Of a stretch of DNA of 64,000 nucleotides, positions 45,908-54,707 are shown piece after piece. The DNA comes from ATX-6F1 sp943369485. Its GTDB lineage: Bacteria; Cyanobacteriota; Cyanobacteriia; PCC-6307; Cyanobiaceae. The position numbers and the translations under genes were made by a program. The first letter of the stretch is position 1, and each line of letters opens with the position of its first letter. The stretch covers positions 62,001 to 126,000 of the forward strand of contig CALRNH020000002.1 in assembly GCA_943369485.1 (NCBI GenBank), written 5' to 3'. The notes beneath the pieces were generated by a model. The model made no database searches, was not told where the DNA came from, and saw only the letters and a program-made list of their open reading frames with translations.

Positions 45908-46155
45908 CGACCGGTACCTCGGCGATTGAAGAGGGTGCGGGCGTCGCAGGGATAAGTGGTGACGACCGTACGTCCATCTTCTCTCAGGATCACCACCCAA
46001 GGTCGATCCTCCCATTGGATCACCAGGCCCCTGGCATCGGTGGTCACGTCCACAAAGGGCTCACCACTGCTTAGGGCCGCTTTCCAGCTGGCCAGGCGCT
46101 CGCCCTCTATGCCGTAGGTCTGGAGCTTGTCCGCAGCGTGAAGGGTGAGATCCAA
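45886..46155 (-). CDS. Small protein, DUF4258-like toxin candidate
   Basis: 89 residues from a TTG at 46155. LHAADKLQTYGIEGERL is followed by WVVILREDGRTVVTTYP, which resembles the compact alpha-beta layout of DUF4258-type putative toxins; the match is by eye and weak. It ends inside its partner gene. It sits between the intact ureA and the decayed ureA copy. Confidence 0.4.
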   Translation of the reverse strand: MDLTLHAADKLQTYGIEGERLASWKAALSSGEPFVDVTTDARGLVIQWEDRPWVVILREDGRTVVTTYPCDARTLFNRRGTGRWISPNI

Positions 46156-46191
46156 GCGCTCAGCTCGGCAACACCCTGGGATTTTGCTGCA

Positions 46192-46419
46192 GCTTCGGCA
46201 CCCCCTCCACCACAGTGCGGCCGTCGCGGGCCCCCTTCGAGGAGCTGAAAGCTGAGCCAGGCCACGGCTTCCGGGTGGTTCAGCTTCAGGCCGCGCTGCA
46301 AGCGCCGTTCCAACCGCAGGGCGGCGGTGACGACCAGCAGCTTGTCTTTCTCCTGGGGTGTGAGGTCAGCCCCTCTGGCAGCGGCGGGACGGGGGGACTG
46401 GTTCAGGGGGAACGGTTCG
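46192..46419 (-). pseudogene. Decayed ureA 5' fragment with leader
   Basis: The DNA is closely similar to the intact ureA and its upstream region (45147-45441). It encodes ERRLQRGLKLNHPEAVAWLS but has lost the start codon region, about 21 bases, and an internal segment near the 3' end of the aligned part. Homology ends at the left arm of the ureA inverted repeat. Non-functional. Confidence 0.85.
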
Positions 46420-46466
46420 GGGGTGGGGGAGGTGGCGGAGATAGACGGATCCGCCTAAGTTGCCGT

Positions 46467-46610
46467 TTGAAAGAGCAGTTGGAGTCGAGATTCTTGAAGA
46501 GAGCAGGTCTCCCAGCTATCAGCAGAGAGGAGGCTTGGGAGCTTATGCGGGAAGCGGGGCGTCGCTTGAGAACCTTGCCGAATCCGCCAAATAAGAGTTA
46601 TGCGCTATGA
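46467..46610 (+). CDS. Small ORF coupled to the DUF6119 gene
   Basis: 47 residues from a TTG at 46467; basic and helical, with SREEAWELMREAGRRLRTLP. Its stop overlaps the next gene's ATG (ATGA), the main sign that it is translated. It may be a real small protein or the tail of a truncated gene, since the frame is open further left over decayed ureA DNA. Base composition already matches the AT-richer island. Confidence 0.4.
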   Translation: MKEQLESRFLKRAGLPAISREEAWELMREAGRRLRTLPNPPNKSYAL

Positions 46611-48241
46611 AGGGAGACATGTTAGACCGAAAACCGTATAGGCACCTAAACACACTACTAGCAAAAATAGAATATTCGGAAAGCGATTTCAGATACTTTC
46701 TGAGCGCAGACACACCTGTCACTCAGTTGGAGATTTTGGAGCAGCATGAATTCGAAGGTGTTTTGTACGTTAAGAATTCCCAAGAAAAGCGACCGCATTG
46801 GGCGCAGCTAGTAGATGAAGTTGTCGGCAGGGAAATAGACCAGCTTTCAAATAAGTCGAGTTCTGCAGTGCTGCTCATAAGGTTTAATGGCAAGGTACTC
46901 GCTTTTACCTTTGGCTATGGCCGATTTCTACTAAACGCCGGATGTTTCGAGCAGGACTTTGGGCTAAGAACGGCACTGAATACCCTTAGTCATCAGAGTT
47001 TACGCAGTGTTGATCTTCACACGCTTGAAGATCAACCAATCCAAAAGAAAACCCAAGCTACCCGCGGCTCGGAAGCCAGTGTATTCGGCATTGACATATT
47101 TCGGGATGTGCTTCGTGCAGTTACTGGTGCACCTAGAACGGGAGTCGGGTACAAAAATATTTCTGGAGGTGACGCGATTTATTCTTTTGGCCTGGATATG
47201 TTGGTAGCCGATATACCGCAAATTGCCGCAGATCTGCTAAGGTACTATGAACTAGAACTTTACAGAAGTTCCTTCGGCTGGGTCGACAATATCAGGCGCG
47301 TGAAAGATGCCGCGTCAATCTCATCATTGGATCAGTCATTGCTTGAAGCGGTGAAGGCCAGAGATGGCGATATCTTCGTAACATTGCCCGAGATCATTGA
47401 ATGGGATTCGGTGCTTGGTTTCAGCTTCACTAGGTCAAAGCGTGAGCTATCCCCAACAATCGACACAAGCAAGTATCTTGAGAATATCGATCCAGGCTCT
47501 GTGTCTATCGAATCCATACGACGAGACCGTCTTTATGTCACCGATATACATGACAACCAGTTCGGTCACTCAATCTACAACTGTCTGTACTTTGAATTGG
47601 ATGGCGCCAATACCAAAAATGTAATCTTTGGCGGTAGCTGGTACGAGGTCAATAAGTCCTTTATGAGAGGCATCGATGCCACGCTAGCTAGAATTGATCT
47701 CAGTGACATCCCATTTCCCAGCGTTGAGACCTGGGAGGAAGATGAAAAGAGCAAGATCGAGGCGGAAGGAAATTACAACGAGCGGGTAGCTGGCCAGTTG
47801 CGCTGCCACTTGTTGGATAAGAGGCTTGTAAAATGTTCGAAGACGACGTCGCCTATCGAACTATGCGATCTTCTGACGAATGAGAAACAGTTGATTCACG
47901 TCAAGCACCGAAAGGGCGGTTCGGCCGGACTAAGCCACCTATTTGCACAAGGCAGCGTATCAGCAGAGGCCATGCTCGGCGATAGGACGTTTAGAAAGGA
48001 AGCGAGGAAGGTGTTGCGCCGCGTTCATCCTGATGCTCATGACCTTGTTCCAATAGACGGATTAAAGAGTGCCGACTATGAAATTATATTTTTGATCCTC
48101 GGTGATGCTAATGACAGCGTTAAAGAGAACCTCCCATTCTTTAGCAAAGTTAACCTTGCACGTATATACGAGAATGTTTCGCAGAGAGGCTATGCGGTCA
48201 AGATAGCTGGAGCCGCAATGGTTGCGCGCAATTGCGCATAA
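46607..48241 (+). CDS. TIGR04141/DUF6119 family protein, probable defence factor
   Basis: 544 residues (a second in-frame ATG is at 46619). The C-terminal third carries the family's hallmark: IELCDLLTNEKQLIHVKHRK followed by GLSHLFAQGSV. The E/D...HVK pattern resembles the core of PD-(D/E)xK nucleases, so a nuclease role is possible; this is inference. The family is sporadic among bacteria and often near restriction or defence genes, as here. The DNA is clearly AT-richer than the surrounding genome, with different codon use, which points to horizontal transfer. Confidence 0.75.
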   Translation: MKGDMLDRKPYRHLNTLLAKIEYSESDFRYFLSADTPVTQLEILEQHEFEGVLYVKNSQEKRPHWAQLVDEVVGREIDQLSNKSSSAVLLIRFNGKVLAFTFGYGRFLLNAGCFEQDFGLRTALNTLSHQSLRSVDLHTLEDQPIQKKTQATRGSEASVFGIDIFRDVLRAVTGAPRTGVGYKNISGGDAIYSFGLDMLVADIPQIAADLLRYYELELYRSSFGWVDNIRRVKDAASISSLDQSLLEAVKARDGDIFVTLPEIIEWDSVLGFSFTRSKRELSPTIDTSKYLENIDPGSVSIESIRRDRLYVTDIHDNQFGHSIYNCLYFELDGANTKNVIFGGSWYEVNKSFMRGIDATLARIDLSDIPFPSVETWEEDEKSKIEAEGNYNERVAGQLRCHLLDKRLVKCSKTTSPIELCDLLTNEKQLIHVKHRKGGSAGLSHLFAQGSVSAEAMLGDRTFRKEARKVLRRVHPDAHDLVPIDGLKSADYEIIFLILGDANDSVKENLPFFSKVNLARIYENVSQRGYAVKIAGAAMVARNCA

Positions 48242-48373
48242 CAACTAGATCCAGAAGACGGGAGCGAGGGATGTTGTCTTGGCGAGAATTCCGGCCCACT
48301 TCTGATCTGGACCGTTATCCCGTCTATTTAGTCTACACTCTATAAAGATATTGGCACGCTGAAGGGGGGTGGC

Positions 48374-49189
48374 TTGACGAGGATAGTCTTTTGGAACGTG
48401 AACAGGTCGGACCTGACTGATCACGTCTGCTCAATTGCAGCCACAACAAATGCTGAAGTGATTATTCTCAATGAAAATTCCATCGAAAGTATAAATACCC
48501 TTTCTGCACTTCGAACAAGGGTATCAGAAGCCTTCTTCATTCCGAGAGCAGTCTCAGAGGATCGATTTCATTGCTTTTGCAGAAGTCCGGCTCTAAACTT
48601 GACGGAAGTTCATTCTGGATTCCGAACAAGCGTTCGAAAATTGTGGATCTCGAATCAGTTTGCTTTATTGGCATTGGTTCACGGTGTCGATATGCGGAAC
48701 TATGATCCAGAAGCCCGCCAGTCATTCGCTCAGTCGGTAGCAACTGAGATGCAGTTAATTAAAGCGCAACACGCAACAAATAAATTAATTATACTAGGCG
48801 ACTTCAACATGAATCCGTTTGATCGAGGCATGAATCTTGCTCCTTGCCTAAATGCAATGATGACAACTCAATGTGTGGCAGCAGGTACGCGACGACACCT
48901 TGGAGATGTCTACGATTTATACTACAATCCAATGTGGAGCCTGTTCGGCGACCGTACGCCTGGGCCAGCTGGCACGACCTACGACACCAGTAATCAAGGT
49001 CCATATGGATGGAACATGTTAGATCAAGTCATACTTAGCTATACATTGGTAGACCTTTTTGAAAAGGTCGAGATCTTGAGCGAAACAGGTGCTCATTCGC
49101 TTATCGATAAACACGGCCGGCCAGATTCTGTGCACGCGTCGGATCATTTGCCTATCCTGTTGACACTCCGCGAAGGTATCAATGTCTAG
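48374..49189 (+). CDS. Endonuclease/exonuclease/phosphatase-fold protein
   Basis: 271 residues from a TTG with a GGGGGG site 6 bases upstream. Fold motifs in order: IVFWNVNR near the start, LNENS near residue 34 (the metal-binding acidic residue), LGDFNMNPFD at mid-length, MLDQVIL and SDHLPILL at the end. The catalytic Asp/Asn/His set is complete, so a metal-dependent phosphodiesterase on nucleic acid or another phosphoester is expected. It overlaps the next gene by 8 bases. Confidence 0.82.
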   Translation: MTRIVFWNVNRSDLTDHVCSIAATTNAEVIILNENSIESINTLSALRTRVSEAFFIPRAVSEDRFHCFCRSPALNLTEVHSGFRTSVRKLWISNQFALLALVHGVDMRNYDPEARQSFAQSVATEMQLIKAQHATNKLIILGDFNMNPFDRGMNLAPCLNAMMTTQCVAAGTRRHLGDVYDLYYNPMWSLFGDRTPGPAGTTYDTSNQGPYGWNMLDQVILSYTLVDLFEKVEILSETGAHSLIDKHGRPDSVHASDHLPILLTLREGINV

Positions 49190-49742
49190 TTACTGGCCTA
49201 GCGATCTCGAATTGAGCGACACAGCCGCCCCCATGGATATTTTGCGAGATGCCAGTGAAGACTGGAAAGTCAATAGCCAAGGCTTGCTGGAACTGATCAT
49301 GCAGTCAGCACAATCTAAGTCTGGCAACGACATGATTCTCGTGCATGCCAAACATATTCCCAGTAATCGGACTGCATCGCTGCTCGCAGTTGTCATGCGC
49401 CCTAATAACCCTTACCCCGCACGATTGCAGCCAAAGGAGGAAGACATGCCAGATTTCTTTAAAAAGACATACATTAAGCGAGGCATTGATGCCAGCCCAT
49501 TGGGTCTCCACGGTACGCTCAGGTCAATTCAAGCTCTGCAACTCACGGAAACCAATAAGTGGGTAGCCGAAACACCTTCGGAATTCAGGGCTAAGCTGGC
49601 AGATGCGTTGAATCTGGGAGCAATGAAGAGCATCGTTCTGAATCTAGTTGCTTCTGACATACAGCCAGAAACCCATGATGAATCCGCGCAAGTCACCGAT
49701 CTATCTGAAGACAGACTTGAAGATGGTGACGAGGCGGGATAA
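49182..49742 (+). CDS. Unknown protein of the AT-rich island
   Basis: 186 residues, soluble, acidic at the C-terminus (DLSEDRLEDGDEAG). Not recognised. The middle has HAKHIPSNRTASLLAVVMRP and GIDASPLGLHGTLRSIQAL. The 8-base overlap with the nuclease-fold gene implies co-translation. It could be an inhibitor, sensor or adaptor for that protein; nothing in the sequence decides this. Confidence 0.65.
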   Translation: MSSYWPSDLELSDTAAPMDILRDASEDWKVNSQGLLELIMQSAQSKSGNDMILVHAKHIPSNRTASLLAVVMRPNNPYPARLQPKEEDMPDFFKKTYIKRGIDASPLGLHGTLRSIQALQLTETNKWVAETPSEFRAKLADALNLGAMKSIVLNLVASDIQPETHDESAQVTDLSEDRLEDGDEAG

Positions 49743-49918
49743 CATTAAAATTCTGTGGACGGGCCAAGGTTTGGTCTGTTGGGTTGAGAAATACCTTGAC
49801 CGCCTCTCATCTCGAGCGCTGCGTAGCCTCCCCCACCCTGGCCTGAGTGCATCTCCGCTCAGCCTTGCCCCGCTCATAACCCTGCTGGCATCCTGAGACG
49901 ACAGAACTCCTCGTCGCG

Positions 49919-51712
49919 TTGACCATCGCCGCTGAGAACCCACTGAGCGACGTCAGCCCCGACGACGACCTCACCGACGAGTTCCTCGGCGCCCTCGAAG
50001 CCCTGGGCGGCTCAGCCGGTAACGGCCGCCTGCGGGAAACCCTGGAGTGGGACGAAGCCACCTACGAAGCGGTGAAGGAGGATCTGTTGAGCCGTCGGTT
50101 GATCGTGCCCGGCCGCGGTCGCGGCGGTTCGGTGGCCCTGGCGGATGAGTCGGCTGCGGAAGCTTCCGGCAACGGTGAGGCGGCCAGCAGGACCCCCCGC
50201 ACTCGAGCCCCCAACGGTTCCCGCGCCGCCTCGGCCCCCAGCACCTTCGAGCAGGCGTTCCGCGCCATCGACGATTGTTTGCGCAAGGAGGCCGGCTGCG
50301 GCACCGAGCTCGACTACACCGAGCAGACCTCCTGGCTGCTGTTCCTCAAGTACCTCGACGGGCTCGAAGACGACCGGGCCGCTGTGGCCGCACTGGAGGG
50401 CCGCGCCTACACGCCCATCCTGGAGGAGGCCTACCGCTGGAACAACTGGGCGGCGCCGAAGAACGCCAGCGGCCAGCTGGATCACCACGCATCCCTCATC
50501 GGCGACGACCTGCGCGACTTCGTGAACGTGCGCCTGTTCCCTTATCTGAAGAGGTTTAAGGCACAAGCTAGTGAGCAGCCGAACACGATCGAGTACAAGA
50601 TCGGCGAGATCTTCAGTGAATTGAGCAACAAGATCAGCAGCGGCTACAACCTGCGCGAAATCATCGATGTCATCGATGGCCTCCGCTTCCGCTCCCAGGC
50701 GGAGAAGCACGAGCTCTCGATGCTCTATGAGGAGAAGATCAAGCGCATGGGCAACGCCGGCCGCAACGGCGGTGAGTACTACACGCCCCGGCCGTTGATT
50801 CGCGCCATCGTGCAGGTGGTGAACCCCCAGATCGGCGAGTCGGTCTACGACCCTGCGGTGGGCTCGGCGGGCTTCCTGTGCGAAGCGTTCGAGTTCATGC
50901 GCAAGGGTGGCTCCACAGGGGCGGAGCTCAGCACCGCCGATCTGGACACGCTGCAGACCCGCACCTTCACGGGCAAGGAGAAGAAGAGCCTCGCCTATGT
51001 GATCGCGATCATGAACATGATCCTCCATGGCATCGAGGCGCCCAAGGTGTTGCACACCAACACCCTCACGGAAAACCTCAGCGATGTGCAGGAGCGCGAC
51101 CGCTTTGATGTGATCCTCGCCAATCCGCCCTTCGGTGGCAGCGAACGCAAGGAGGTGCAGCAGAACTTCGAGATCCGCAGCGGCGAAACCGCTTTTTTGT
51201 TTCTGCAGCACATCATCCGCCTGCTGCGGGCCGGCGGCCGCGCCGGCGTGGTGATCAAGAACACGTTTCTTTCGAACACCGACAACGCCTCGGTGGCCCT
51301 GCGCCAGAAGCTGCTCACCGACTGCAACCTGCACACGGTGCTCGACTGCCCCGGCGGCACCTTCCAGGGGGCGGGGGTGAAAACGGTGGTGCTGTTCTTC
51401 GAGAAGGGCGCACCCACCCGCAAGGTGTGGTTCTACCAGCTCGATCCCGGTCGCAACCTGGGCAAGACCAACCCGCTCAACGACCGCGACCTGGCGGAGT
51501 TCGTGGAGCTGCAGAAGTCGTTTGCTGATTCGCCCAAGAGCTGGAGCGTGGCGGTGGACTCGATCGACCCACAGAGCTGGGATCTCTCGGTGAAGAACCC
51601 CCATGGGGGTGAGGCGGCGGCCCTGCGGAGCCCGCGGGAGATCCTGGCGGAGATTGCGGCGCTGGATGCGGAGAGTACGGAGGTGCTGGGGAGGATCAGG
51701 GCGTTGGTATGA
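49919..51712 (+). CDS. hsdM: Type I restriction-modification methyltransferase HsdM
   Basis: About 597 residues from a TTG at 49919. The first ~100 residues are an extra winged-helix-like region and an Ala/Arg/Ser-rich linker; the HsdM helical domain follows. SAM-binding motif DPAVGSAGFL and catalytic NPPFGG (N6-adenine type) are intact. It overlaps hsdS by ATGA. GC content returns to the genome level here, unlike the island just upstream. Confidence 0.94.
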   Translation: MTIAAENPLSDVSPDDDLTDEFLGALEALGGSAGNGRLRETLEWDEATYEAVKEDLLSRRLIVPGRGRGGSVALADESAAEASGNGEAASRTPRTRAPNGSRAASAPSTFEQAFRAIDDCLRKEAGCGTELDYTEQTSWLLFLKYLDGLEDDRAAVAALEGRAYTPILEEAYRWNNWAAPKNASGQLDHHASLIGDDLRDFVNVRLFPYLKRFKAQASEQPNTIEYKIGEIFSELSNKISSGYNLREIIDVIDGLRFRSQAEKHELSMLYEEKIKRMGNAGRNGGEYYTPRPLIRAIVQVVNPQIGESVYDPAVGSAGFLCEAFEFMRKGGSTGAELSTADLDTLQTRTFTGKEKKSLAYVIAIMNMILHGIEAPKVLHTNTLTENLSDVQERDRFDVILANPPFGGSERKEVQQNFEIRSGETAFLFLQHIIRLLRAGGRAGVVIKNTFLSNTDNASVALRQKLLTDCNLHTVLDCPGGTFQGAGVKTVVLFFEKGAPTRKVWFYQLDPGRNLGKTNPLNDRDLAEFVELQKSFADSPKSWSVAVDSIDPQSWDLSVKNPHGGEAAALRSPREILAEIAALDAESTEVLGRIRALV

Positions 51713-52875
51713 AGGACGGGTGGAAAACCAAGACGCTTGATGAAGTCTGCGATTTCACTAATGGCCTATGGAAAGGCGAAAAGCCTCCACTCCTTGTTGT
51801 CGGCGTAATCAGGAATACCAACTTCACCAAGGAAGGCAAGCTGGATGATTCTGATATCGCCTTCATCGAAGTAGAAGCGAAGAAGTTTGAGAAGAGGCGG
51901 CTCCAGTTCGGGGACATTATCCTTGAAAAGTCTGGAGGCGGCCCGAAGCAGCCTGTCGGTCGGGTGGTTCTATTCGACAAGCAAGAAGGGGACTTTTCAT
52001 TCAGCAATTTTACGGCAGCGCTACGTGTTCTTGATCCTGGTGAGGTTGACTTTCGCTATCTGCATAAACATCTGCATTGGACCTATCTGTCTGGAGTCAC
52101 TGAGGGGATTCAGAGTCACTCAACTGGAATTCGTAATCTGAATGGCGACGCGTACAAGGCCATTGCATTCACTTATCCCCCACTCTCCGAACAGCAGCGA
52201 ATCGTCGCCCTGCTCGACGAAGCGTTTGTGGGTCTCGCCACTGCCAAAGCCAACGCCGAACGGAACCTCCAGAACGCCCGTGCACTCTTTGAGAGTCATC
52301 TTCAATCCGTCTTCAGTCAGCGGGGGGAGGGCTGGGTGGAGACGACGCTCGACAAGATATCGACCAACCTCGACAGTAGGCGAGTTCCAATAACCAAGAA
52401 CGTCCGAAGCAGTGGCGAGTATCCCTACTACGGTGCGTCAGGCATCGTTGATTACGTTGCGGACTATATTTTCGAGGGCGACAATCTGTTGGTTTCTGAA
52501 GACGGAGCGAATCTGGTGGCGAGATCGACGCCCATCGCATTCTCGGTAACCGGCAGATACTGGGTCAATAACCACGCACACATTCTACACTTTGAGAGCA
52601 TGGCGACCCAGCGGTTCGTCGAGTTCTATTTAGAAAGTATCAAGCTTGATGAATTCATCACTGGCGCTGCACAGCCAAAGCTCAACCAGAGGGCGCTGAA
52701 CGCGATTCCAATACCGATTCCGGAATCGGTTGAGGAGCAGGCAAGGATTGTCAATGGAGTTGAGTCACTTCAGGAAGAAACCCAACGCCTCACCCGCCTC
52801 TACGAGCGCAAACTCGCCGCCCTGGAGGAACTGAAGAAGTCCCTCCTGCACCAGGCGTTCAACGGCGAGCTCTGA
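51709..52875 (+). CDS. hsdS: Type I specificity subunit HsdS
   Basis: 388 residues with two target-recognition domains (residues ~1-150 and ~205-330), each followed by a conserved helix: PPLSEQQRIVALLDEAF and SVEEQARIVNGVES. The second ends with LAALEELKKSLLHQAFNGEL, standard for HsdS. The first recognition domain is AT-richer than its surroundings, as expected where domains are exchanged. It defines the DNA target of HsdM and HsdR. Confidence 0.93.
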   Translation: MKDGWKTKTLDEVCDFTNGLWKGEKPPLLVVGVIRNTNFTKEGKLDDSDIAFIEVEAKKFEKRRLQFGDIILEKSGGGPKQPVGRVVLFDKQEGDFSFSNFTAALRVLDPGEVDFRYLHKHLHWTYLSGVTEGIQSHSTGIRNLNGDAYKAIAFTYPPLSEQQRIVALLDEAFVGLATAKANAERNLQNARALFESHLQSVFSQRGEGWVETTLDKISTNLDSRRVPITKNVRSSGEYPYYGASGIVDYVADYIFEGDNLLVSEDGANLVARSTPIAFSVTGRYWVNNHAHILHFESMATQRFVEFYLESIKLDEFITGAAQPKLNQRALNAIPIPIPESVEEQARIVNGVESLQEETQRLTRLYERKLAALEELKKSLLHQAFNGEL

Positions 52876-52888
52876 GCCGTGGTGATCG

Positions 52889-52973
52889 TCACCACCGTGG
52901 GTGCCCCGGTGGGGAGTGCGTGAACTACGGGGAGCCGGAACCCAGGTCGATGGTGGTTCCCAGCGAGCGCAAC
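52889..52973 (+). pseudogene. Stray copy of the DUF429 gene 3' end
   Basis: The sequence around TGCGTGAACTACGGGGAGCC is roughly 80-85% identical to the last ~75 bases of the DUF429 gene (59323-59387), including its GEPE codons. It stands alone after hsdS with no gene body, so it is a recombination footprint. Confidence 0.7.
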
Positions 52974-52994
52974 CCGCAGCCGCCTCACCTTTCC

Positions 52995-53098
52995 CTGCTT
53001 GGGCAGAGCAGTTTTTCCTGCATCAGAAGCTCCGCTTTATCTGCATCAGAAGGTCAGTTTTTTCTGCATTAGAATTCCGGCATCTCCTGCATAGCTCG
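52995..53098 (+). repeat. Five tandem units with an exact 23-base period
   Basis: Units start at 52995, 53018, 53041, 53064 and 53087. Units 2 and 3 begin with the identical CTGCATCAGAAG, unit 4 with CTGCATTAGAAT, units 1 and 5 keep CTGC and part of the rest; T-rich ends separate units 1-3. The array stops at the ATPase start codon (53106), so it occupies the promoter/leader. An operator array is the simplest reading. Confidence 0.7.
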
Positions 53099-53105
53099 CC
53101 CCGCC

Positions 53106-54374
53106 ATGGCCGCCAGCAACGCCTTGGCCTACCGCCCCCGCATCGCCGACGCCGAGTTGCGCGCCTGCCTGGGCTCCGCCGGAGCGGTGGTGATCGAGGG
53201 CCCCAAAGCCTGCGGCAAGACCCGCCTCGCCCAGCAGCTGGCCGCCTCCACGGTGCTGCTGGATGTGGACACCGCCGCCCGCCAGGCGCTGGCGGTGGAT
53301 CCGGCCCTGGTGCTGGCGGGGCCCCGGCCGCGCCTGCTGGATGAGTGGCAGGTGGAGCCGGCGCTCTGGAACCAGGTGCGTCGAGCCGTGGATGCGGTAG
53401 AGGCGCCGGGGCAATTTCTGCTCACCGGTTCGGCGGTGCCGGCTGATGACGCTGAGCGTCACACCGGGGCCGGGCGCTTTTCATTTCTGCGGCTGCGGCC
53501 CATGAGCCTGACCGAAAGTGGCGCAGGCCACGGCGGTGCTTCGCTGGCGGCGCTGCTGGAGGGGGAGCCGCCGAGCTGCGCCGATCCAGGGCTGACGGTG
53601 GCGGATCTGGCCGAACTGGTGTGCCGCGGCGGCTGGCCGGCCCAGCTGGAGCGGCCCCTGGCGGCGGCCTCCCGGGCAGCCCGCGACTACCTGGAGCAGG
53701 TGCGCCAGGTGGACGTGCAGCGGGTGGATGGGCGGCGGCGGGATCCCCAGCGGTTGGGGGCCCTGCTGCGTTCCCTCGGCCGCAACGTGGCCACCGAGGT
53801 GAAGCTGTCCACCCTGGCGGCCGATGCCGGTGGTGCCGATGGGCCGCTCGACCCGCGCACCGTGGCCGACCACCTGCAGGCCCTGGAGCGGCTGATGGTG
53901 CTGGACAACCAGCCCGCCTGGCGGCCCCACCTGCGTTCCAAGGCGGCCCTGCGGCAGGCCCCCCGGCGCCATTTCTGCGACCCCTCCCTGGCGGTGGCGG
54001 CCCTCGGCGGCAGCCCCGATCGCCTGCTTAAGGATCTGGAGTGGCTGGGGTTGCTGTTCGAGTCGCTCGTCATCCGCGACCTGCGGGTGCTGGCCCAGGC
54101 GCTGGATGGCGAGGTGTTCCACTACCGCGATGAGTACGGCGTTGAGGTGGACGCGATCGTGCAGCTGCGCGATGGCCGTTGGGGCGCGATCGAGATCAAG
54201 CTCGGCCCGGGCCAGGTGGAGGCCGCCGCCGCCGGCCTGCAGCGCTTTCGCCAGCAGATCGATACGCGCCGCACAGGAGAACCGGCCTTTCTGGCGGTGG
54301 TCTGCGGCAGTGGTTACGGCTACCGGCGGGCGGATGGCATCGCCGTGGTGCCGATGGGGGCGCTGGGGGCGTGA
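53106..54374 (+). CDS. AAA+ ATPase with DUF4143-type C-terminus
   Basis: 422 residues. A degenerate-looking but complete P-loop EGPKACGKT near residue 33, Walker B-like LLDEWQ near 79, sensor-like FLLTGSAVP, then a C-terminal DUF4143 region ending in the nuclease-like strand pattern HYRDEYGVEVDAIVQL and AIEIKLG (D...ExK). Such proteins are common, often mobile, and suspected to act in defence or as addiction genes. It sits between hsdS and the PIN toxin pair. Confidence 0.85.
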   Translation: MAASNALAYRPRIADAELRACLGSAGAVVIEGPKACGKTRLAQQLAASTVLLDVDTAARQALAVDPALVLAGPRPRLLDEWQVEPALWNQVRRAVDAVEAPGQFLLTGSAVPADDAERHTGAGRFSFLRLRPMSLTESGAGHGGASLAALLEGEPPSCADPGLTVADLAELVCRGGWPAQLERPLAAASRAARDYLEQVRQVDVQRVDGRRRDPQRLGALLRSLGRNVATEVKLSTLAADAGGADGPLDPRTVADHLQALERLMVLDNQPAWRPHLRSKAALRQAPRRHFCDPSLAVAALGGSPDRLLKDLEWLGLLFESLVIRDLRVLAQALDGEVFHYRDEYGVEVDAIVQLRDGRWGAIEIKLGPGQVEAAAAGLQRFRQQIDTRRTGEPAFLAVVCGSGYGYRRADGIAVVPMGALGA

Positions 54375-54428
54375 GGCGCTGGGCCGCGCTGGCTGGTCTA
54401 GTCTGGTCTGGTTGAGCGACGTGCAGCC

Positions 54429-54707
54429 ATGGTGTCCCGTCCCAGCCCTGGTCAGAGCAGGGGCCCGAGCCGTGTGGTGAACATGCTCGAAGCCAAGACC
54501 CACCTCTCGCGTCTGGTGGAGGCGATCGAAACCGGCGCCGAAGCCGAAGTGGTGATCGCCCGAAACGGTCGGCCCGTGGCACGGCTCACCAGCCTGCAGG
54601 CCCCTGAACGGCCCCGCCGGTTGGGCATCGCCCGGGGGCAGTTCGTGGCGCCCGCGTCCATTGATGGGGCCAACCCCCTGATCGCCGACCTGTTCGAGCA
54701 GGGGTGA
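54429..54707 (+). CDS. Phd/YefM-type antitoxin
   Basis: 92 residues; NMLEAKTHLSRLVEAIETG and VIARNGRPVARL are the Phd/YefM signature. The first ~15 residues are proline/serine-rich, so a GTG at 54474 could be the true start. Its stop shares a base with the ATG of the PIN toxin, the usual antitoxin-first order. Confidence 0.88.
   Translation: MVSRPSPGQSRGPSRVVNMLEAKTHLSRLVEAIETGAEAEVVIARNGRPVARLTSLQAPERPRRLGIARGQFVAPASIDGANPLIADLFEQG

Noticed and set aside
46215..46466. Upstream part of the plus-strand frame leading into the small ORF at 46467
   Set aside because: It lies antisense on the decayed ureA copy and is glycine-rich noise; only the part after the homology break was kept.
52995..53098. 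CRISPR array
   Set aside because: Units are contiguous 23-base repeats without unique spacers and no cas genes are near.
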